A DNA stretch of 54,672 nt. Origin: CAZOJJ01 sp964580105 (GTDB lineage Bacteria > Bacteroidota > Rhodothermia > Rhodothermales > Rubricoccaceae). The translations under genes and the position numbers were made by a program. The stretch covers positions 1-54,672 of the forward strand of contig CAZOJJ010000017.1 of the NCBI GenBank assembly GCA_964580105.1. Direction: 5' to 3'. The notes beneath the pieces were generated by a model, which was given only the letters and a program-made list of their open reading frames with translations, did not search any database and was not told where the DNA came from. Of this stretch, positions 45,634 through 54,618 are shown piece by piece. The first letter of the stretch is position 1. Each line of letters opens with the position of its first letter.

Positions 45634-47700
45634 TTACGCCCCCGGTGTCGCCGCGAGCGCGGCTGACGTGCCTTGATTCGTCCGTTGCAGGGGGCCCTGG
45701 GTGAGGGGCGCCGTGCGTGCGTGTCGGTACTGCTTGGCGTGAAGGGCAGCCAGGTCGGGCCGTTTGCGGTAGTCGCGGTACAGGCGGGCCAGCCATCGGT
45801 GAGCGAGCGCGAGGTCCGGCTTCTGGCTGAGGCAGACGCGGAACGCCTGCTCGGCGCGCTCGGCCCAGCCGAGGCGGGTCATGGCGACGCCGAGGTGGAA
45901 GTGGGCCTCCGGGTAGCGGTAGAGGCGGCTGACGGCGGCGAGGGCCGCCTCGGCGGCCTCCTCATACCGCTTCAGGCCGATGAACGCTTTGGCCCGGCCG
46001 TGGTGCGCCCGTGCGTTGTCGGGGTCGGCGTCGAGAACCTGTCCGTAGAGGTCCGCGGCGTCCTCGAACTTCGAGAGGTAGAGGTACGCCGTCGCCTGGC
46101 GGAGCCGGAACTCCACGCTCGTCGCAGGGAGATCCGGCAGGGCCTCCAGCAGGGAGAGCGCCCGCTCGGCGTCCCCCCGGTCGAGGGCGACGTCGACGAG
46201 GAGGAGGTCGAGGGAGGGCGGGGGCTTCGAGTCGCCCGACCGGATCTCCTCGGCCAGCCGCTCGGCGTCATCGAGGCGGCCGGTCTGCTGGTAGGCATGG
46301 GCGAGCCAGACGCCGTAGTGCACCTTGTGCTTGGAGGCGTCGGCGTAGACCTGCTCGAAGAGGGGGACGGCCTCCTCGGCGCGGCCGGTGGAGAAGTAAA
46401 CGCGGGCGAGGTTGAACGTGGAGTCGCGAGCGGCGTTGGCAGCGGCCTTGGCCGGGTCGTCGTCCGGGGCGTCCACGTAGCCGAGTTCGATGAGCTGGCG
46501 CATGGCCTCCTGCTCGGCCCACGGGTTGGCCCGGGCCGCAGCCGGGTGGCGGCCGTCCTCGCCCGGCACGGCCTCCCAGGAATCGAGGTAGGCCACCTCG
46601 GGCATCTGCTCGAACGCCTGCACGAGGGGCGGCGCGCTCATGTCCCGGCCGAGGGGGAGGCCGAAGAGGGTGAGCACGGTGGGGGCCACGTTGAGCAGGC
46701 CGGCGCCGTAGATCCGCTCGTCCTGCTTGATCCCCGGCCCCGCCATGCAGACGATGCCGAAGGTGCGGTGCTCGACGGCCGGGCCGGCGGGGATGTTCGG
46801 GATGGCGAGCGGGCGGAGGTGGTCGGAGTGGAAGCCGTGGTCGGAGAGGAGGATCACCGTGGTGTCCTCGCCGGCGAGGTCGAGGAGCCGGTCGAGCATC
46901 ATGTCGTGGAAGCGGTAGCCCGCCGTGACGACGTGCTTGTAGCGCTCGAAGTCCGCCTCGGGCATGCCGGGGAGGCGAGGCGGGTGGTACTTCATGAAGC
47001 CGTGGCCGAAGTGGTCGATGGCGTCGTAGTAGACGGCCATGAAGTCCCACTCGGTCTCCTCCATCAGGAAGGTGGCCGCGGCGTGGACCGTCGCGGCGTC
47101 GGCGATGATCTTGGCGGCGCTCATCACCCGCTTGTCCTCCGTCTGGTCGATGTCGTCCAGGGCGGGGATGAACGGGGCGAGGTGGGCGCCGGTGAGCTCG
47201 GCGGGGTGGACGCGGAGCGCCGCGAGCGTGTCGGCCAGCTCGGGCGGGTGCACCGTGCCGACCGGCATCGGCCAGGCCTCGTGGACGGGCGCGGTGGCGC
47301 GCTGGTAGAAGTTGGAGACCATCGCGCCGTGGATGGGCTCGGCCGGGTGGCTCGGCCACCAGCCGACGACGTTCGAGCGGAGGCCGTTCTGAGAGAGGAT
47401 GTTCCAGAGGGCCTTGACCCGCCGCGTGGTGCCCCGGACCGGACGGACGCCCTGCCCGTCCTCCGCGGGCTGGATGAAGTTCAGGATGCCGTGGCGGTCC
47501 GCCGTCTGCCCCGTGGCAATGCTGGTCCAGAGCATCGGGGAGAACGGCGGGTCCAGCGTGGCCAGGTTGCCCATGACGCCCCGGTTGACGAGGCGCTCCA
47601 GGGTAGGCATGTGGCCTGCCTCCAGGAGCGGTGTGATGATCTTCCAGTCGGCGGCGTCCCAGCCGATGAGGAGGACCTTGCTCGCGAGGCGTTCGGGCAT
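45634..47700 (-). CDS. Alkaline-phosphatase-superfamily phosphodiesterase with TPR tail (second copy)
   Basis: A 688-residue cytosolic protein with no signal peptide. Residues 1-390 are a type I phosphodiesterase/nucleotide pyrophosphatase-like domain: LLIGWDAADWKIITPLLEAG (metal Asp), PMLWTSIATGQTADRHGIL (probable nucleophile Thr), YYDAIDHFGHGF (Asp and His), LLSDHGFHSDHLRP (Asp and His) and VEHRTFGIVCMAGPGI (His). Residues about 420-670 are TPR units (FNLARVYFSTGRAEEAVPLFEQ; LYGQVLDADPDNARAHHGRA; AHFHLGVAMTRLGWAERAEQAF). It is closely related to the protein at 48577 and lies seven bases after a sulfotransferase gene on the same strand. Substrate unknown; phospho-, sulfo- or nucleotide esters are all possible in this superfamily. 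Confidence 0.87.
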   Translation of the reverse strand: MPERLASKVLLIGWDAADWKIITPLLEAGHMPTLERLVNRGVMGNLATLDPPFSPMLWTSIATGQTADRHGILNFIQPAEDGQGVRPVRGTTRRVKALWNILSQNGLRSNVVGWWPSHPAEPIHGAMVSNFYQRATAPVHEAWPMPVGTVHPPELADTLAALRVHPAELTGAHLAPFIPALDDIDQTEDKRVMSAAKIIADAATVHAAATFLMEETEWDFMAVYYDAIDHFGHGFMKYHPPRLPGMPEADFERYKHVVTAGYRFHDMMLDRLLDLAGEDTTVILLSDHGFHSDHLRPLAIPNIPAGPAVEHRTFGIVCMAGPGIKQDERIYGAGLLNVAPTVLTLFGLPLGRDMSAPPLVQAFEQMPEVAYLDSWEAVPGEDGRHPAAARANPWAEQEAMRQLIELGYVDAPDDDPAKAAANAARDSTFNLARVYFSTGRAEEAVPLFEQVYADASKHKVHYGVWLAHAYQQTGRLDDAERLAEEIRSGDSKPPPSLDLLLVDVALDRGDAERALSLLEALPDLPATSVEFRLRQATAYLYLSKFEDAADLYGQVLDADPDNARAHHGRAKAFIGLKRYEEAAEAALAAVSRLYRYPEAHFHLGVAMTRLGWAERAEQAFRVCLSQKPDLALAHRWLARLYRDYRKRPDLAALHAKQYRHARTAPLTQGPLQRTNQGTSAALAATPGA

Positions 47701-47707
47701 GGGGGAC

Positions 47708-48523
47708 TCAGTCGGTACGCTGGCGGTAGAGGGCGGGGTCCACGACGGCGGCCATCGCCGCCTCGTCGAGGCGGCCGCCGAGGAAGGCGTTGAGGGCGGC
47801 GGCCTGGGCAGCGGGCCGCTCGATCAGGTCGCGGTGGGCGAGCACGAGGGATTCGGCCCGTGGGGTTGTTTGCAACCACCGCTGCGCAGCCGCAAGGTGC
47901 CGCTCGTAGACCGGACGTAGGAGGGCCGGGTCGGCCGACGGTTTGCCCAGGCGGTCGAGCATGGCGGCCTGCGAGGCCAGCACTTCGTCGAGGTCCCGCT
48001 CCAGGAAGATCACGCGGTAGTGGGGGCCCTGGGGGAGATGGGGCAGGAGCGGAGCTACGACCTTGGCGGCGTGGCCGTCCGCCTCGGGCAGCCAGCCCTT
48101 GTCGTGGGCCAGTGCCTTGATTCGCTCATGCTCGAAGTAGCCGCGCGGATTGCTCGCGTCGGCCTCTCGCTCGCGGTCGGTGAAGGCCGGGAGTCCGCCC
48201 GCCACCAGCATCTGCATCAGCATGGAGGTGCCGGAGCGAGGCAACCCGGTGACGACGACTACCGAGACGGCGCTGAGATCACCCGGCGCCACGAGAGAGG
48301 GCGGGGTGCGCGCCGCGGCCTTCCCGGATTCGCTCTGACTCCGTTGCTCTTCCTGGCGAGCCAGAGCGGCTTCGTACTCCGCCTTCCGTTCCGCGATCCA
48401 GTCGGTACCGCGTTCGGCCCGCCAGGCGACGAGGCCGCGATAGCCGAGGGCGAGCAGGCCGAGCGACCCTTCTTTCGGGATGGTGTACGGGGTGGCGGGC
48501 GGCGGTCCGTTCGATTTAGCCAT
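47708..48523 (-). CDS. Sulfotransferase family protein
   Basis: A 271-residue cytosolic protein. VVVVTGLPRSGTSMLMQMLV (about 87-106) is the P-loop that binds the 5'-phosphosulfate of PAPS; YRVIFLERDLDEVLASQAAML is the second, 3'-phosphate-side motif of this family. Residues 1-85 are a charged helical head. Members move a sulfate group to sugars, lipids or proteins, or may act as P-loop kinases. It lies between two phosphodiesterase-TPR genes on the same strand: 53 bases after the first, seven before the second. This spacing implies one operon, so the three proteins probably serve one pathway (inference). Confidence 0.87.
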   Translation of the reverse strand: MAKSNGPPPATPYTIPKEGSLGLLALGYRGLVAWRAERGTDWIAERKAEYEAALARQEEQRSQSESGKAAARTPPSLVAPGDLSAVSVVVVTGLPRSGTSMLMQMLVAGGLPAFTDREREADASNPRGYFEHERIKALAHDKGWLPEADGHAAKVVAPLLPHLPQGPHYRVIFLERDLDEVLASQAAMLDRLGKPSADPALLRPVYERHLAAAQRWLQTTPRAESLVLAHRDLIERPAAQAAALNAFLGGRLDEAAMAAVVDPALYRQRTD

Positions 48524-48576
48524 GCGTGGGAGGGAGGTTGGGCGGCGTACGTCGCGCTGGAGCGAGGGCGTGCGGA

Positions 48577-50715
48577 TCAGGCAGCACGGGGCGCCTTGAT
48601 GTGCTTATCGATGAAGTCCTCGTGCGCCTGCGCTTTGGCGGGTTCGTTCAGGTGCTGGCGATACAACTGGGCGAGCCAGAAGTGGGCCTTGCGGAGGCCC
48701 GGGCTCTGCACCACGGCGGTCTCCAGGGCCTGAGCGGCGCGCTCATACATCCCCATGCGCATGAGCGCTTCTCCGAGGTGGAGGTGCGCGAGCGGGAAGA
48801 AGAAGCGCAGCCCGATTGCGCGGAGGGCTGAATCGGCGGCGGCCTCGTAGTGGCCCCTTCGGAGGGCGACGAGGGCCAGGCCCCGGTGAGCTTCGGGGTT
48901 GTCCGGGTCGATGGTGAGGGCTTTCAGGAACGCCCGTTCCGCCTCATCGAGGCGCTTCACCTGGATGAGTGCGCCGCCGAGGTTGATGTGGAGGGTGGGG
49001 TAGTACGGATCGGCCTGCTCGGCTCGCAGAAAGAGCGGGATGGATGCGTCGGCCTTCCCCATCTGGAGCAAGAGCGTGCCCTCGACGAAGTCGAGGCGGG
49101 CGTCTTCGAGGGTGTACGAGGGGTCGGCCTGCGGGGGCGGCTCCACCGAAAGCGTCGCGGCGCCCTCGGGCTGCTCGTCGTCTTCGTTGGCGCTGGCCTC
49201 CTCTTGCCGGCGGCCTTCCTCGGTGAGGGTCCGCAGCGCGCCGACGAGCGCATGGGCTTCGTCGTAGCGCCCGAGCGCTTGCAGGCACTTGAGCAGCCAC
49301 AGCACGTAGCGCGCCGACTTTGGCGCAGCCTGGCGCAGCTCCTCCAGCAACCGGAGGGCTTCCTGGGGCCGGTCGGTAGAGAGGTAGACCCGGGCCAGGT
49401 AGAACTTGCTCTCGCGAACGGCTTTCTCGACCCGCTTCGCCTCGTCCTCTTCCGCCGATTCAATGTACCCGAGCTCTTCGAGCTGGCGCAGGGCCTCCTG
49501 CTCCGCCCACGGGTCGATCCGAGCCGTGCTCGCGTGCATCGTGGCCTCGCCCCCTACCTGCTCCCACGACTCGATGTACTCGATCTCCGGCGGCGTCTCG
49601 AACGCATGCGTGAGGGGCTTCCCGGCCATGTCCGTCCCGACGGGGAGGCCGTACAGCGTCAGGAGGGTCGGCGTGATGTCGAGGAGGCTCGCGCCATACA
49701 CGCGCTCGTCCTTCTTGATTCCCGGTCCGGCCATGACCAGGATGCCGTAGGGGCGGTGCTCGTGGGCCGGGCCGGCAGGCTCTTTGGGGAGCTGGAGCGG
49801 CCGGAGGTGGTCCGAGTGGAACCCGTGGTCCGACATGAGGATGATCGTGGTGTCGTCGTCGACCAGTTCCAGGATGCGCCCCAGCATCATGTCGTGGAAC
49901 CGGTAGCAGGCCGTCACTGCGCCTTTGTAGCGCTCGTACAGCGCTACCGGGATGGTGGGGAGGCGGGGGGGGTGGAACTTCATGAACCCGTGCCCGAAGT
50001 GGTCGATGGTGTCGAGGTAGACCCCCATGAAATCCCACTCGGTGTGCTCCATCAACCACGTGGCCACGGCGTGGGTCGTCGCCGCCTCGGCGATCATTTT
50101 GGCGACCGAGTTCGCGCGCCTGTCCACAGCCGGATCGATTTCCGCGACGCTGGGGACGAAGGGCTGGAGATGGGCGGCCGTCAGCTCCGCAGCGTGGACG
50201 CGGAACTCGGCCAGTGTTGCCGTGAGGTCTTCGGGATACACCGAGCCGGGCGGCACGGGCCACGGGTCGGGGAAGCCTCCGGGGGCCTTGTGGAAGAAAT
50301 TCGAGACCATCACCCCGTCGACCGGTTCAGCAGGGTGGCTCGGCCACCACCCTACGACGTTGGTCTTCAGCCCCTGCTGGTTCAGGATGTTCCAGATGGC
50401 TTTCACCTTGCGGCTGGTGCCCAGCACCGGCCGAATGCCCTTGCCGTCCAGCGTAGGCTGTACGAAGCCGAGGATGCCGTGCTTGTCGGCCGTGTGCCCG
50501 GTGGCGATGCTGGTCCAGAGCATGGGCGAAAACGGCGGGTCCAGCGTGGCGATGTTCCCCATCACCCCGCGGTCGATCAGGCTCTCCAGCGAAGGCATGT
50601 GCCCCGCGTCCAGGAGGGGGGTGATCACCTTCCAATCGGCGGCATCCCAGCCGATCAGCAGGACTTTTCGTTTCGTCGGGAAGGGAGGCGCGGGTGTCTG
50701 CGGGTTCGGGGTCAT
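48577..50715 (-). CDS. Alkaline-phosphatase-superfamily phosphodiesterase with TPR tail (first copy)
   Basis: A 712-residue cytosolic protein starting MTPNPQTPAPPFP; no signal peptide. The catalytic half matches the paralogue at 45634 nearly motif for motif: LLIGWDAADWKVITPLLDAG, PMLWTSIATGHTADKHGIL, YLDTIDHFGHGFMKFHPPRLP, LMSDHGFHSDHLRP and HEHRPYGILVMAGPGIKK. The TPR half (about 430-700) is longer and has an acidic insert (ANEDDEQPEGAA). FYLARVYLSTDRPQEALRLLEE and HINLGGALIQVKRLDEAERAFLKAL are clear TPRs. It is the first gene of the three-gene run. All metal ligands appear intact in both copies, so both are probably active. Confidence 0.87.
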   Translation of the reverse strand: MTPNPQTPAPPFPTKRKVLLIGWDAADWKVITPLLDAGHMPSLESLIDRGVMGNIATLDPPFSPMLWTSIATGHTADKHGILGFVQPTLDGKGIRPVLGTSRKVKAIWNILNQQGLKTNVVGWWPSHPAEPVDGVMVSNFFHKAPGGFPDPWPVPPGSVYPEDLTATLAEFRVHAAELTAAHLQPFVPSVAEIDPAVDRRANSVAKMIAEAATTHAVATWLMEHTEWDFMGVYLDTIDHFGHGFMKFHPPRLPTIPVALYERYKGAVTACYRFHDMMLGRILELVDDDTTIILMSDHGFHSDHLRPLQLPKEPAGPAHEHRPYGILVMAGPGIKKDERVYGASLLDITPTLLTLYGLPVGTDMAGKPLTHAFETPPEIEYIESWEQVGGEATMHASTARIDPWAEQEALRQLEELGYIESAEEDEAKRVEKAVRESKFYLARVYLSTDRPQEALRLLEELRQAAPKSARYVLWLLKCLQALGRYDEAHALVGALRTLTEEGRRQEEASANEDDEQPEGAATLSVEPPPQADPSYTLEDARLDFVEGTLLLQMGKADASIPLFLRAEQADPYYPTLHINLGGALIQVKRLDEAERAFLKALTIDPDNPEAHRGLALVALRRGHYEAAADSALRAIGLRFFFPLAHLHLGEALMRMGMYERAAQALETAVVQSPGLRKAHFWLAQLYRQHLNEPAKAQAHEDFIDKHIKAPRAA

Positions 50716-50806
50716 CGGCGTCGCGTCAGGGGCGGCACGGTCGGGGCGTGCCCAATCAACGACCGGACTCTGCGTTTTGCAACCGGCGAGAGCCCGGGAC
50801 AAGAAA

Positions 50807-50832
50807 GGGGCCCGGTCGCCGGACCGGGCCCC
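50807..50832 (-). terminator. Rho-independent terminator
   Basis: An 11-base perfect stem (GGGGCCCGGTC with GACCGGGCCCC) and a four-base loop, followed on the minus strand by TTTCTT. It ends the cargo gene at 50854-51963 and insulates the phosphodiesterase run. Confidence 0.85.
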
Positions 50833-50853
50833 GGGTGCCGGGAGGGCGTGTGG

Positions 50854-51963
50854 TTACTTCGCCAGCGTCACGCGGAGGGCGTCGGAGAACGTCTCGCCCG
50901 CAATGCGCACGACGTAGGTCCCACTGGCCAGGCCGCGCCCGTCGATCTGCACGATTCGGGCGTCATTCGCCTCCAGCGTGCCGTCGAAGAGCGTTGCCAC
51001 GCGCTGGCCGAGCATGTTGAAGAGCTCGGCCGTCACGTGCTGGTCCCGTGCGACCGCGAGCGAGAACTGGGCCTGCGGGTTGAACGGGTTGGGGTAGGCG
51101 TTCGAGAGCAGGTGCGTACCGACCACCTCCACGGTGGCCTCGACCTCGCCCGAGTACTCGAAGGCGCCGTCGAAGTCGATCTGCTTGAGGCGGAAGGTGT
51201 GCGTGCCGACGCCGAGGCCCTCGGCGGTGTAGCTGTAGGCCTGCGCCTCGGTCGTGGTGCCGTGGCCCTCGACGAAGCCGAGCGTGGCCCAGCCTTCGCC
51301 CTGGCGCATCTGCACCTCGAAGCCGGCGTTGTTCGTCTCGGAGGCCGTCTCCCACGCGAGGGTCACGTCCGTGCCGTTGACCATCGCCGTGAACGCGGTC
51401 AGCTCGACGGGGATCTCACCGCCGTTGATCGGCGCATCCGGCGTTGCGTTGTAGGCGTAGTCCAGGACGCAGATCTCGCTGTGGTCGGCGGGGACGCTCA
51501 CGCGCATCCAGCCGTAGTGGGTGGTCGCGGCGCCGCTCACGAACCGGAACCCCACGAAGGCCGTCTCGCCGCCCAGCCATTCGCCAACGCCGTAGCCCGT
51601 CCCGAAGAGGGCGCTGAACAGGCCGTTGCCGAACATCTGGCCGGCGGAGATGGGGTCGGCGGAGCCGAGTGCCCGCGCGTAGAGCCCGGAGGCGGAGGCG
51701 GCGACGAAGCCGCCGCCAGGAGCGAAGCTGACGTCGCCGTAAATGCCATAGGCCCCGTAGGAGTAATGGCGCACGCGAGAGTCATCGACCGCATCCCCGT
51801 CGAAGTCGAAGAAGGCATTCCCGAAGGACACACAGACGTCAGGGTCCAGGTCCTCGTAGACGATGGTCTGCGCGTCCGAACTCGGTGCGGCGGCGATGGC
51901 CACGCCGGCAGCGGCGGCATACGCGGCTAACCGCTTGTCAAGCAGAGTAGAGGATTTGCTCAT
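50854..51963 (-). CDS. T9SS cargo protein with 'THYGW' beta domain and Fn3-like linker
   Basis: A 369-residue exported protein. The signal peptide covers LAAYAAAAGVAIAAAP and ends near SSDAQ. The first domain (IVYEDLDPDVCV, DPISAGQMFG, FVGFRFVSGAATTHYGWMRVSVP, VLDYAYNATPDAPI) resembles that of the cargo protein at 43164. It is followed by a tail of about 185 residues: an Fn3-like part (VELTAFTAMVNG, LAWETASETNNAGFEVQMRQ) and a sorting domain (LSNAYPNPFNPQAQFSLAV, FNMLGQRVATLFDG, SGTYVVRIAGE, ending TLAK). That tail is nearly the same as in the protein at 52434. A promoter of the TTG-N20-TACCTTTA type precedes it. Confidence 0.87.
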   Translation of the reverse strand: MSKSSTLLDKRLAAYAAAAGVAIAAAPSSDAQTIVYEDLDPDVCVSFGNAFFDFDGDAVDDSRVRHYSYGAYGIYGDVSFAPGGGFVAASASGLYARALGSADPISAGQMFGNGLFSALFGTGYGVGEWLGGETAFVGFRFVSGAATTHYGWMRVSVPADHSEICVLDYAYNATPDAPINGGEIPVELTAFTAMVNGTDVTLAWETASETNNAGFEVQMRQGEGWATLGFVEGHGTTTEAQAYSYTAEGLGVGTHTFRLKQIDFDGAFEYSGEVEATVEVVGTHLLSNAYPNPFNPQAQFSLAVARDQHVTAELFNMLGQRVATLFDGTLEANDARIVQIDGRGLASGTYVVRIAGETFSDALRVTLAK

Positions 51964-52020
51964 AGCGTACCTACAGGTGAGGAGGGAGGGTGCTGGGATA
52001 CGTTCGACGTGAACGCCAAA

Positions 52021-52051
52021 TAAAGGTAGAGAGACGGACGGTTTGGAGCAA
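52021..52051 (-). promoter_or_regulatory. Candidate promoter of the cargo gene at 50854
   Basis: On the minus strand: TTG (52051-52049), a 20-base spacer, then TACCTTTA (52028-52021), 57 bases before the start codon. Box sequences and spacing match the candidate at 34091-34121. Confidence 0.55.
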
Positions 52052-52136
52052 GCCCTACGAATAAACGAGCTTGGGTCCGGCCCCTCGCGAGCCCCCGTCG
52101 GGGACCGTCTCGTGGTCGTCCAAAGGGAGTCTCGGC

Positions 52137-52320
52137 GGGTTCACCGAGGTGGGTTCACCGAGGTGGGTTCACCGAGGTGGGTTCACCGAGGTGGGTTCAC
52201 CGAGGNNNNNNNNNNNNNNNNNNNNNNNNNNNNNNNNNNNNNNNNNNNNNNNNNNNNNNNNNNNNNNNNNNNNNNNNNNNNNNNNNNNNNNNNNNNNNNN
52301 NNNNNTGGGTTCACCGAGAT
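52137..52320. repeat. 14-base tandem repeat array interrupted by an assembly gap
   Basis: The unit GGGTTCACCGAGGT is repeated almost five times from 52137 to 52205. Then 100 N bases (52206-52305) stand for unsequenced DNA, and one more, slightly changed unit follows (TGGGTTCACCGAGAT). The true copy number is unknown. A related array with unit GCGGGTCAACCGAG lies at the window end (54619). Confidence 0.9.
52206..52305. other. Assembly gap (100 N)
   Basis: Exactly 100 N bases inside the 14-base repeat array: a standard-size gap, so the real length is not known. The full spacer 51964-52433 holds, besides this, a promoter, the repeat units and a terminator, and no gene. Confidence 0.95.
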
Positions 52321-52375
52321 GGGCGGGATGCAGGAAGGTGGAGGCAACCCGGCACGGACGGTCCGGCAACGAAAG

Positions 52376-52402
52376 GCCCGGCCCCCACGAGGGAGGCCGG
52401 GC
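52376..52402 (-). terminator. Rho-independent terminator
   Basis: GCCCGGCC and GGCCGGGC form an eight-base stem with an 11-base loop, followed on the minus strand by TTTCGTT. It ends the cargo gene at 52434-53600. Confidence 0.7.
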
Positions 52403-52433
52403 AGGTGCGGGTGTGCCTCGGAGGAGACGCCCG

Positions 52434-53600
52434 TTACTTGGCGAGGGTGACGCGGAGGGCGTCGGAGAACGTCTCGCCCTGGATGCGCACGACGTACGTG
52501 CCCGAGGCGAGCGCGCGCCCGTCGATGGTCAGGGCATGCAGAGCGTTCGCCTCCAGCGTGCCGTCGAAGAGCGTCGCCACGCGCTGGCCGAGCACGTTGT
52601 ACAGCGCCGCCGAGACGTGCTGATCCCGGGCCACGGTCAGCGAGAACTGGGCCTGCGGGTTGAACGGGTTCGGGTAGGCCTGCGTCAGCACGTGCGTGCC
52701 GACCACCTCCACGGTGGCCTCGACCTCGCCCGAGTACTCGAAGGCGCCGTCGAAGTCGACCTGCTTGAGGCGGAAGGTGTAGGTGCCCGGGTCCAGCCCG
52801 GCGGCGGTGTAGCTGTAGGTCTGCGCCTCGGTGGTCGTGCCGTGGCCGGCGACGAAGCCGAGCGGGCTCCAGTCGCCGCCCTGGCGCATCTGCACCTCGA
52901 AGCCGGCGTTGTTCGTCTCGGAGGCCGTCGCCCAGGCGAGGGTCACGTCCGAGCCGTTGGCCGCCGCCGTGAACGCGGTCAGCTCCACCGGGACGATGTT
53001 CTCGAGCACGACGTCGTCCACGAAGAAGTTGGTGCCGCCGCCGTTGTTGGCGAAGATCTCGCTGTGGAACTCGATGGTGTGCGTACCGCCGTCGGCGTAC
53101 GCGTCGAGGTTGACCGTCTGCTCGACGTAGCCGAGCGACCCGCAGGTGGGATCGGCCCCGGTCATGATGAACTCCTGGGTTCCGTCCACGAGGACCTCCA
53201 GGTAGTCGGCGGCGCTGTCACAGACGATGGCCTCGGTCCAGAAGGTGAGGGTGGCCGTTCCTGGTGTGAGGGTGACGGTCTGGCTCACGCTGCCTTCCTC
53301 GTAGGTGCTGATGCCGCCGAACCAGGACCACCAGTTTCCCGTACGGGGGCCGGTGCCGGTGCCGGTGCCGCACGCGGGAATGTCGCAGAGGGTAGTCCCG
53401 AAGTTGAGCGAGAACTCCGTCCAGAAGGCGTTCGGAGTGCCGTCCTCGAAGCTCCCGTCCTGGATGACGTCCACGAGCGGGGTTGCCGTCTGCGGGGACG
53501 GCGACCCCGTGGAGGCGAGTCGGTGCTGCGCCTGTGCGGGCGCCGTGGACAGCGCGAGGGCACCGGCGGCCAGGAGCGCGAGGGGTAAGGAGAGTCGCAT
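52434..53600 (-). CDS. T9SS cargo protein with lectin/CBM-like N-domain and Fn3-like linker
   Basis: A 388-residue exported protein. The signal peptide ends PAQAQ (about residue 25). Residues about 40-200 look like a jelly-roll binding domain: VIQDGSFEDGTPNAFWTEFS, then GNWWSWFGG, GSVSQTVTLTPGTATLTFW, YLEVLVDG and FFVDDVVLENI. This pattern of 'Gs FE.....W', 'QtvtL.pgtatLtf' and 'vDDV.L' is typical of carbohydrate-binding-like modules. The remaining 185 residues (Fn3-like plus sorting domain, with AYPNPFNPQAQFSLTV and ending TLAK) are almost identical to the tail of the protein at 50854, while the N-domains are unrelated. It has its own terminator. Confidence 0.87.
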   Translation of the reverse strand: MRLSLPLALLAAGALALSTAPAQAQHRLASTGSPSPQTATPLVDVIQDGSFEDGTPNAFWTEFSLNFGTTLCDIPACGTGTGTGPRTGNWWSWFGGISTYEEGSVSQTVTLTPGTATLTFWTEAIVCDSAADYLEVLVDGTQEFIMTGADPTCGSLGYVEQTVNLDAYADGGTHTIEFHSEIFANNGGGTNFFVDDVVLENIVPVELTAFTAAANGSDVTLAWATASETNNAGFEVQMRQGGDWSPLGFVAGHGTTTEAQTYSYTAAGLDPGTYTFRLKQVDFDGAFEYSGEVEATVEVVGTHVLTQAYPNPFNPQAQFSLTVARDQHVSAALYNVLGQRVATLFDGTLEANALHALTIDGRALASGTYVVRIQGETFSDALRVTLAK

Positions 53601-53945
53601 GATGCTGATGGGAGAAGTGAGAAGGATGGAAGGTGCGGCCAGAACGGCTCCGCGTGGATGCCGTCCTCGCGCCGCGGGGAGTCTAAGTATAGATGAAGTC
53701 GGCCCGAGAAGCCAAACGAATCAAAGTCAATCGCTCGGGACCCGGCCGCAGCCCGTACACTTCGGGGCAGCGCGGCTACGTACCACGTCGGCCACTACAC
53801 GGTCACGCACGGGGGTGCGAAGGGGCTCCGCCGATGCGGGAGGCCGCGCGGGCGGGGGCCCCGCCGAGGGCCCGATGGGAGGAAACGCCCCCCGATTCTT
53901 CGCGTACACCCGGCTCTCCTCTCGTTCACTTCGCTCGGACCAATC
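53601..53945. other. 345-base divergent spacer before the superoxide dismutase gene
   Basis: No gene is seen. The stretch 53680-53735 is AT-richer than its surroundings and could hold the promoter of the minus-strand cargo gene. TACACTTC at about 53756 is a weak -7 candidate for the dismutase. Nothing else is recognisable. Confidence 0.5.
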
Positions 53946-54557
<612 letters not shown>

Positions 54558-54579
54558 TCCCGTGCCTGGCCGCTACGCA

Positions 54580-54607
54580 AAGGGCCGGTCGAACGCGACC
54601 GGCCCTT
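54580..54607 (+). terminator. Rho-independent terminator of the superoxide dismutase gene
   Basis: A 12-base perfect stem (AAGGGCCGGTCG with CGACCGGCCCTT) and the loop AACG, 22 bases after the stop codon, followed by CGTTGTT. Confidence 0.85.
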
Positions 54608-54618
54608 CGTTGTTGGTG

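Noticed and set aside
52137..52320. CRISPR array
   Set aside because: The 14-base units are in direct tandem with no spacers and no cas genes are near. The same holds for 54619-54672.
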